Shown here: one piece after another, positions 58,640-64,000 of the stretch | How the letters are laid out: each line of letters begins with the position of its first letter | How positions within the stretch are numbered: position 1 is the first letter of the stretch | DNA from: Diadema setosum | Lineage: Eukaryota > Echinodermata > Echinoidea > Diadematoida > Diadematidae | Reading direction: 5' to 3' | Assembly: GCA_033980235.1 (NCBI GenBank) | Contig: CM067069.1 | Location: forward strand, 36,765,992 to 36,829,991 | DNA length: 64,000 nt | Program-made: the position numbers and the translations under genes | Notes under the pieces: model-generated | Databases searched by the model: none | The model's input: only the letters and a program-made list of their open reading frames with translations | Told to the model about the DNA's origin: nothing

Positions 58640-60190
58640 AAGTGATTGACTTACACATGAGTGTTCCAGCATGCTTGGGTTTGCAGTTTAATGATCTTAC
58701 AGTACCAAATATGGTCGAAATCCATCTTAAATTTCAAGAGTGGCGGCCAATGCCAATAATCCATTATTACAGAATGTATAGGCGCTATGTGTGTGTTTTT
58801 AAAAGAATGTACACTGTAAGCCACCATAGACATTCATTGCTTGTAACCAGAGATATTAGCTGAAAAGCAGCCATTTTGAATGTTAAAGGACAAGTTCACC
58901 TTCATAAACATAGGGATTGAGAGAATGTAGCAATATTAGTAGAACACATCATTGAAAGTTTGAGGAAAATCAGACAATCCGTTCAAAAGTTATGAATTTT
59001 TAAAGTTTTTGTGCAGTACCCGCTGGATGAGAAGACTACTGCAGTGTATGAATAACTTAGATGTCACATGCGTACAACAATATAAGGAAAATATAAAGAG
59101 AATTTCACAAAATTCCATCTTTTGAAAAAATTACACATTCCCCTGACTCGTTAGCGACAAATTAATGTTATTGGTAATATAATTCCCCCTGCCTTTAGAA
59201 AGAGGCAAGTCAAGTGCTCTTTTATTATGCGAAAAAAGTGAAAATATGTTGAATTTTCTTTTACATTTTCTTTATACTGTTGTACGCATATGACTCACAA
59301 GCTGTAGTAGTCTCCTCATCCAGCGGTTCCAACACAAAAATTTAAAAAATTCATAACTTTTGCATCGATTGTCCAATTTTCCTCAAACTTTCACTGATGT
59401 GTTCTACTAATATTGCTACATTCTCTCAATCCTTATGTTTATGAAGGTGAACTTGTCCTTTAAGATGGTCGCCTCGAAAGTGATCTGCAATTTCAGGGAG
59501 GGGAAAAGTGCATCTGAATGTTCAACATTATACGCCTGGTTTATGCCCGAAATGTGAATTTTGTTTATCGCTTACAACAGCCCCTAGCAACATGAGATAT
59601 TGGCCAGAATATACGTTTTGGTATGGCGGCCATTTTGAATTTCAAGATGGCCACCTTCAATATCAAAATGAACCATCGTTTCAGAAAAAGATGTTTCAGA
59701 ATGTCTGATAGCATATGCATGCTCTTTGTCCCGAATTACAACCTTACTCAATGTATACGATATGAGATACAGGCCAAATTACATTTGTTATGGTGGCCAT
59801 TTTGAATTTCAAGATGGCCGCCAATGAAATAATCCATCATTTAAAAAAACAATGTATATGTTAGTATGCCTGACATCACAAGCATGCTCTTTACCCCGAA
59901 TTTATACTTTCCATAATGCTTACAACCTTAGATATAGGTTAAATATATTTAGTTATGGCGGACCTTTTGAATTTCAAGATTGCTGCCTAAAAATTGTATT
60001 AATACTATCTACAGTATCAGACAATGGTGTACCAGAATGTCTGACATCATAAACATGTTTTTTTTTTTTTCATCAAATTTGAGCCTGCTATGATGCTCAC
60101 ATTATGAGAATTGGGTCCAAGTTAATACAGTTTGCTATGGCGGCCATTTTGAAATTCAAAATGGCGGCTGAAGACGTGGTTGGAAAAAAT
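58640..60190. repeat. ATGGCGGCCATTTTGAA satellite, about 165-185-bp units
   Basis: GGCCATTTTGAATTTCAAGATGGCC anchors near 59627, 59797, 59957 and 60141, with related units at 58735 and 58871. Units also share GCATGCTCTTT and CCCGAATT words. Interrupted by the TTAA MITE. Confidence 0.8.
58883..59463. mobile_element. TTAA-flanked foldback MITE, copy 2
   Basis: Same element as 4891-5467, same orientation, few substitutions. TTAA at 58883-58886 and 59460-59463. Removing one TTAA and the element restores a satellite unit (CCATTTTGAATGTTAAGATGG compared with CCATTTTGAATTTCAAGATGG). Confidence 0.88.
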
Positions 60191-60523
60191 GGAACCAAGT
60201 TTTTTTTTTTTTTGGATTCAGCACCCCCACATTGACCAAGTTAGCCAAAAAAATCAATTTTGGCACGAAAATCTCACGGGACCCAATATTTCGACATAGT
60301 ACACTGTACTTTTACGAAATTAAGTAACCTAAAGACATGTTATTACCAATTATAGAATTATAAGCTTTATGTAATATTCCAGTAATCCCGCTTCGAGAGC
60401 TATTATCATTCACTTTTGTTGAAGCCCAAAACCGTCATGTCATTTAGAAATAACGGATAACACATGATCCTGAGCTGCACAGGATATCTGTTTACGTAAA
60501 ACTAGCTCTCAACATAGTCTTAC

Positions 60524-60685
60524 CTTACAGTTCGAACCCTTTACGCTGAGGATTTCGTAGAACTGCGTATGAAATCGCGATTGACGTATCGTGAGTTTCT
60601 TCAATTCAGAGCTTGAACAAATATTCTCCGCCAGGTCGCAGGACGTAACTTCTCCACAGGTCATTTCTTGAATGGACAGCGTTTG
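60524..60685 (-). CDS. First LRR exon after the NACHT exon
   Basis: 162 bp, 54 codons, phase 0/0. Acceptor CCAATTAG before CAAACG at 60685; donor GTAAGACTA from 60523. Encodes QTLSIQEMTCGEV, SCDLAENICSSSELKKLTI and FYEILSVKGSNC, a single LRR in the L..L.I pattern of NLR proteins. It lies about 2.2 kb downstream of the NACHT exon on the same strand, the expected order. It is not part of the 183-bp family. Confidence 0.65.
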
Positions 60686-61159
60686 CTAATTGGAATGAGT
60701 ATTGATTAAAAATTAATAACATTATCACTGAATTAACCTCGTAAAAGATAGAGTTTGCAAAATAAATCGGGCTATTTGATACGTAGTATGATCCAAGTGA
60801 TATTGTTATATTTACGCGTATACGAATCAACAATTGTAGAAAAGGGGAATGTACAAGACAGATGTAATAAGACAGCTAATAAGGATACATTAATTTACAT
60901 ACGAAAAGTTTGAACAAAATGTTGAATGAATATGATGAAAAAAGTAAGGTATTTATGAAATAGTTACAAATAGAATATGATCAATTATCCTGCATTCAAT
61001 ACATAACAAGAACATTTTCGGAAGATTATGTACATCTTAATCATCTTCTTTGTTTTGTTTTCATTATTATTGATATCACTATCTTTTATTCGACATAATA
61101 CATGTGTACATGGATAAACACAAAACACATTTGATTCAGCATAACAAGATAAGATGAAT

Positions 61160-61853
61160 TGTGACAGTGCACCTAAAAACGAACATAAAGTCGCACACAC
61201 TGATTTTGCGTGAGGACTGAAAATAAGTGAAATGGGTCAACCTAGCCAAACTTGACTTTTTCATATTTTCTGAAAGAGCGGGTCTTCTTTTCCATTATGC
61301 TAAAATTTGGTATCATAAAACGGTCAGGAAAGTGTGTTTTTTTTAGCAGTTTATCTCGAACATTTTTGGTAGAATAGTGTGATTAGGTGTGTCTTTAGAA
61401 TCCCTTTTTCATTTCTGAAAAACCTTGTCCACACTCTTCACTTTCAACTCTAATAACTTTTAAAAGGATAGTGCTACTGCTTTGAAAGTTGGCATTAATT
61501 ATGGACAAAATGTGTTAATGAGGCATAATTAATTTCAGTTTAATCTGATAATCTCTTCATTGTTGTTACTCTGGTGGTTTACTTCCTGTTTTTTGTCCCA
61601 TTCATCGCACAGCCAGTGCGGTTTGGTAAAGATTAAGCGCTTGAATAGACACTGTACTTCAGAGCCTCTTTTCTCAATTCACACCTTTCCTGAGTTTGTG
61701 CTTTCTTTCCATTATTTAGATAGGTTAGAGGAGAGTCCATTTGATTTGAGTTATACAAAATTTTAAAGCTTAAAGTCTGCTCTTTCAGAATATGGTCTTA
61801 ACTAAAAATTCATGTATGGCGACTTTTTGTTTGTTTTGAGGTGCAGGGTCACA
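61160..61853. mobile_element. TGTGACCCTGCACCT-family element, full length
   Basis: 694 bp. Ends TGTGACAGTGCACCTAAAAAC and GTTTTGAGGTGCAGGGTCACA. Inner blocks: CTTGACTTTTTCATATTTTC, AACTCTAATAACTTTTAAAAG, GTTACTCTGGTGG and CATTCATCGCACAGCCAG. It lies in the intron between the NACHT exon and the first LRR exon. Both this and the 50560 copy are flanked by AAT/ATT. Confidence 0.85.
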
Positions 61854-62909
61854 ATTATAACCCAGAGAGAAAGCAAAACTGATGGGGGAAAAAATAGATT
61901 GTGACACAAGAAAGGGCTGCCAGAGGCAAGAAAAGGTAAAATTAATTACCATGACCCGCTCGTGTTCTATCCAACATCACATTAATTTCGTCAAAATCGG
62001 TACATGAAATAGCACTTACTGTATCAGTCACAGTGACTTAAACATGTAGTCATACAGGAACAAAATGGGGATATTAGGAGGGCATATCAATATGCTGTAT
62101 TTATTTGGCCTATGTGACCGTCTATCCCTGAAATAATATCAGAACTACAACTTAAACCCTCTTCCGAATTGCACTTTTGAGAACTTGTAGACGATGTGAA
62201 TTATCTTTAAATACGACATACATTCTCTCATCTGAATAAAGTCTTTCCAGATTACTTGAGATATATAAATTTTTGTTTGTCGTAACCGTTCGGATCTGGC
62301 TTGACGAAGAGAAAATCTGACTTCGTACACTAGATGTCTTTTACGGAGTAACCTATTTTGTAGGCAGATTCAATCAAAAATATTTCAAGTGATAGAAGTG
62401 TATTACCTGTGTATATTGATTGGAAATAGAAATAAAAAAAAACATGCATGTGAACATGCATGTGTGAAATAAAATGAAATGAAATAGACAAATATATATA
62501 TGTATAGATTTGTTCATTAACATCTTCAGGTTTATAGACCTACTTGCCAATGGAACTCGAAGGCACAACATAAAGGTACAAAACACCTATCGTGTACAAA
62601 CCTACACGTTTCTACTAATATCAGTTTGTATAGAAAGTGGAACTTTCGAAGATTTTACTCTCGCGTAGAAATTTTTTTTGCCCGTGAAATGCAATTATTC
62701 CCTCCTTACAACACTAAATCAAAATATTTCTAAAAGACTCATAAGTAGACATACTACCAAAAAAAAAAATCACAAATAAGCAGATAGGTTTACATTTTGA
62801 TCTATAACTACATTTCGCTTAATCTTGCGAGTAGGCCTACATTATGAAAGCAAAAGAGTTATACCTGCACAACAAATTTTCTTACTCAATATTTCCTAAC
62901 AATTTCAGC
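61854..62909 (-). other. Intron or 3' flank of NACHT exon
   Basis: Directly after the NACHT frame's TGA the reading continues two short stretches to a phase-0 donor-like CAG|GTATAAC at 62864, with a second TGA at 62886-62888. A possible minus-strand AATAAA lies near 62099-62104. No further exon found. Confidence 0.4.
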
Positions 62910-64000
62910 TCAATTTTCAAAAATCCGCAAGATTTGAAATGACTGCAAATAATGATAAAGTGGTTCAGAATTTTTGCTCTCAGAATTACATCCCATCTTA
63001 CAGAAGATCACCGTCTGTCTGTGGCTTTTGCTATCGATATCCAATTTCACGTCACTTACCACTTGATCACAGTTCACCATGAATACAACTCCTGCCTTGG
63101 TATGTTCTGACGAGTTAGGTGATAAAGTGTATTCCTGCCATTGTTTTCCCACTGATTTGGTCACCTCCTTAGTATGACATTCAAACGCAACGTCAACGCA
63201 TAAATCCTTGTTACCTATCTTTATCAAGTCGTTGATAATATCAAGACCAAGTTCTTTCTCTAAAGCTGAGGCGAAGTAGAGTAAGTAACGGAACTCCAAA
63301 GATCGAGGAAGAAGCTTGGTCTTCAGATTGTTATAGTTGGTATGATCCTTGGAGAATGAATTCGCAATATACACTCCAGCAATATATTCTTGAAATAATG
63401 TGTGGGGAAAAGAAACCGTTGACATAACGAAGGATGGAACGTTGTCACCACGCCGAAGCTTCTTACTCTTGACATTTTTTTCTATCGTCAAAACACCAAC
63501 TTTGCAACATGTCTCCATGGCAACGCGACACACCTTGAAATGATCTTCAGGAAATGAAAAATTCCTGTCCAATAAACCGTTTAGTGATATCTCACTTACT
63601 TCTTGAATTGCCCTACCAGCTTCACTTACATTTTCAACAACGTCTTGTGTCTGCAGATTTACACTTATTTTCGATGCGTAGTGCTCTTTCAGAAAAGAGA
63701 TCATTTCCCCAAAAATCTCCGAAAAGGTTTGCATTTTCATCATTTCTGTTCGTCTCTCTTCACTGAATTCTCTCCACATGAGGCAGAGCATTGCACTGTA
63801 AATAGGAAACGGGGCCATGTTCGACTGTATGAAATCATTTTCCTTCATAAAAGTGATTAAGCTCTCTGCAAGAGCGCCCTTCTTTCGTATGCGAAAGTAC
63901 CTTCTGATGTAAGTTGATAAGTCCTCCTTGTTAAAGCCTTCGATGTTAACGAAGGTATAAATGTCGGCAAGATTCATGTTCATTGTGAATTCATGTGTCC
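62910..64000 (-). CDS. NACHT (NLR) C-terminal exon, runs off window
   Basis: Open frame from the window edge to TGA at 62910-62912; the true start lies beyond 64000, and the ATG at 63983 is internal, preceded by in-frame THEFT. Counting from that ATG: GFNKEDLSTYIRRYF (16-30) is the end of the nucleotide-binding domain, typical after the 'LTSRP' sensor strand; MAPFPIYSAMLC (56-67) carries the Pro of the NACHT helical domain; SFPHTLFQEYIAGVYIA (191-207) is the F.H..FQE..AA.Y signature of the winged/superhelical region. NACHT proteins are ATP-switched cytoplasmic sensors that oligomerise on activation. P-loop and N-terminal effector domain are outside the window. The frame ends at ILRIFEN, where an LRR strand seems to begin, so the stop may be premature. 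Confidence 0.88.
   Translation of the reverse strand, partial: THEFTMNMNLADIYTFVNIEGFNKEDLSTYIRRYFRIRKKGALAESLITFMKENDFIQSNMAPFPIYSAMLCLMWREFSEERRTEMMKMQTFSEIFGEMISFLKEHYASKISVNLQTQDVVENVSEAGRAIQEVSEISLNGLLDRNFSFPEDHFKVCRVAMETCCKVGVLTIEKNVKSKKLRRGDNVPSFVMSTVSFPHTLFQEYIAGVYIANSFSKDHTNYNNLKTKLLPRSLEFRYLLYFASALEKELGLDIINDLIKIGNKDLCVDVAFECHTKEVTKSVGKQWQEYTLSPNSSEHTKAGVVFMVNCDQVVSDVKLDIDSKSHRQTVIFCKMGCNSESKNSEPLYHYLQSFQILRIFEN

Noticed and set aside
62130..62340. Extra LRR exon between NACHT and 60685
   Set aside because: One frame looked loosely LRR-like but there is no donor site on the minus strand and the reading ends in stops.

Overview
The window looks like nuclear DNA from an invertebrate deuterostome, most likely an echinoderm. 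The evidence is an AT-rich background dense in short inverted-repeat transposons, CR1/L2/Jockey-type LINE remnants, a Penelope-like element, tRNA-derived SINEs, and pieces of a multi-exon NACHT-LRR (NLR) gene on the minus strand. NLR families expanded in this way are known from sea urchins and amphioxus. The species assignment is inference; nothing here names a species.

Host gene content is sparse and nearly all on the minus strand. The right edge (62910-64000) holds a large exon encoding the C-terminal half of a NACHT module, running off the window. Leucine-rich-repeat exons follow at 60685-60524, 55298-55116, 54101-53907, 53649-53472 (tentative), 52761-52579, 38431-38249, 32580-32398, 30016-29834 and 5800-5627, with a short possible C-terminal exon at 4117-4044. 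Five of them are exactly 183 bp, phase 0 at both ends, and closely alike. They sit in repeated exon-plus-intron modules about 2.5 kb long, so the LRR array grew by tandem duplication of genomic modules. Whether these exons form one very long gene, several genes or partly dead copies cannot be settled from sequence alone. The NACHT exon meets an in-frame TGA just where LRRs should continue, and the 54101-53907 exon has lost its donor site and reads into a stop.

The rest is mostly mobile and repeated DNA. From left to right: MITEs at 4.5 and 4.9 kb; a LINE tail at 5.9-6.8 kb; foldback elements and tRNA-like SINE heads at 8 and 13 kb; a tandem SINE array with a 15-bp target duplication at 15.5-16.5 kb; TIR elements at 17.7 and 19.4 kb; a 215-bp satellite split by a LINE at 20.4-22.6 kb; a head-inverted Penelope-like element at 24-26 kb; NLR modules at 26.8-38.5 kb containing a 3.6-kb repeat-filled insertion; a tandem duplication split by a CAGGGGCGG-ended element at 39.4-40.2 kb; an L1-like ORF1 at 41.1-42.0 kb; a MITE at 43.4 kb; a degenerate satellite at 45-46.6 kb; an inverted SINE copy at 49.5 kb; and a 58.6-60.2 kb satellite carrying a TTAA-flanked MITE.

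The most useful structure is that several insertions can be compared with an empty site in a sibling repeat copy within the same window, which lets element ends and target duplications be read directly. Candidate observations needing computation are the LRR-module expansion, the apparent truncation of the NLR, the tandem tRNA-SINE array, and a hammerhead-like core in the Penelope element.
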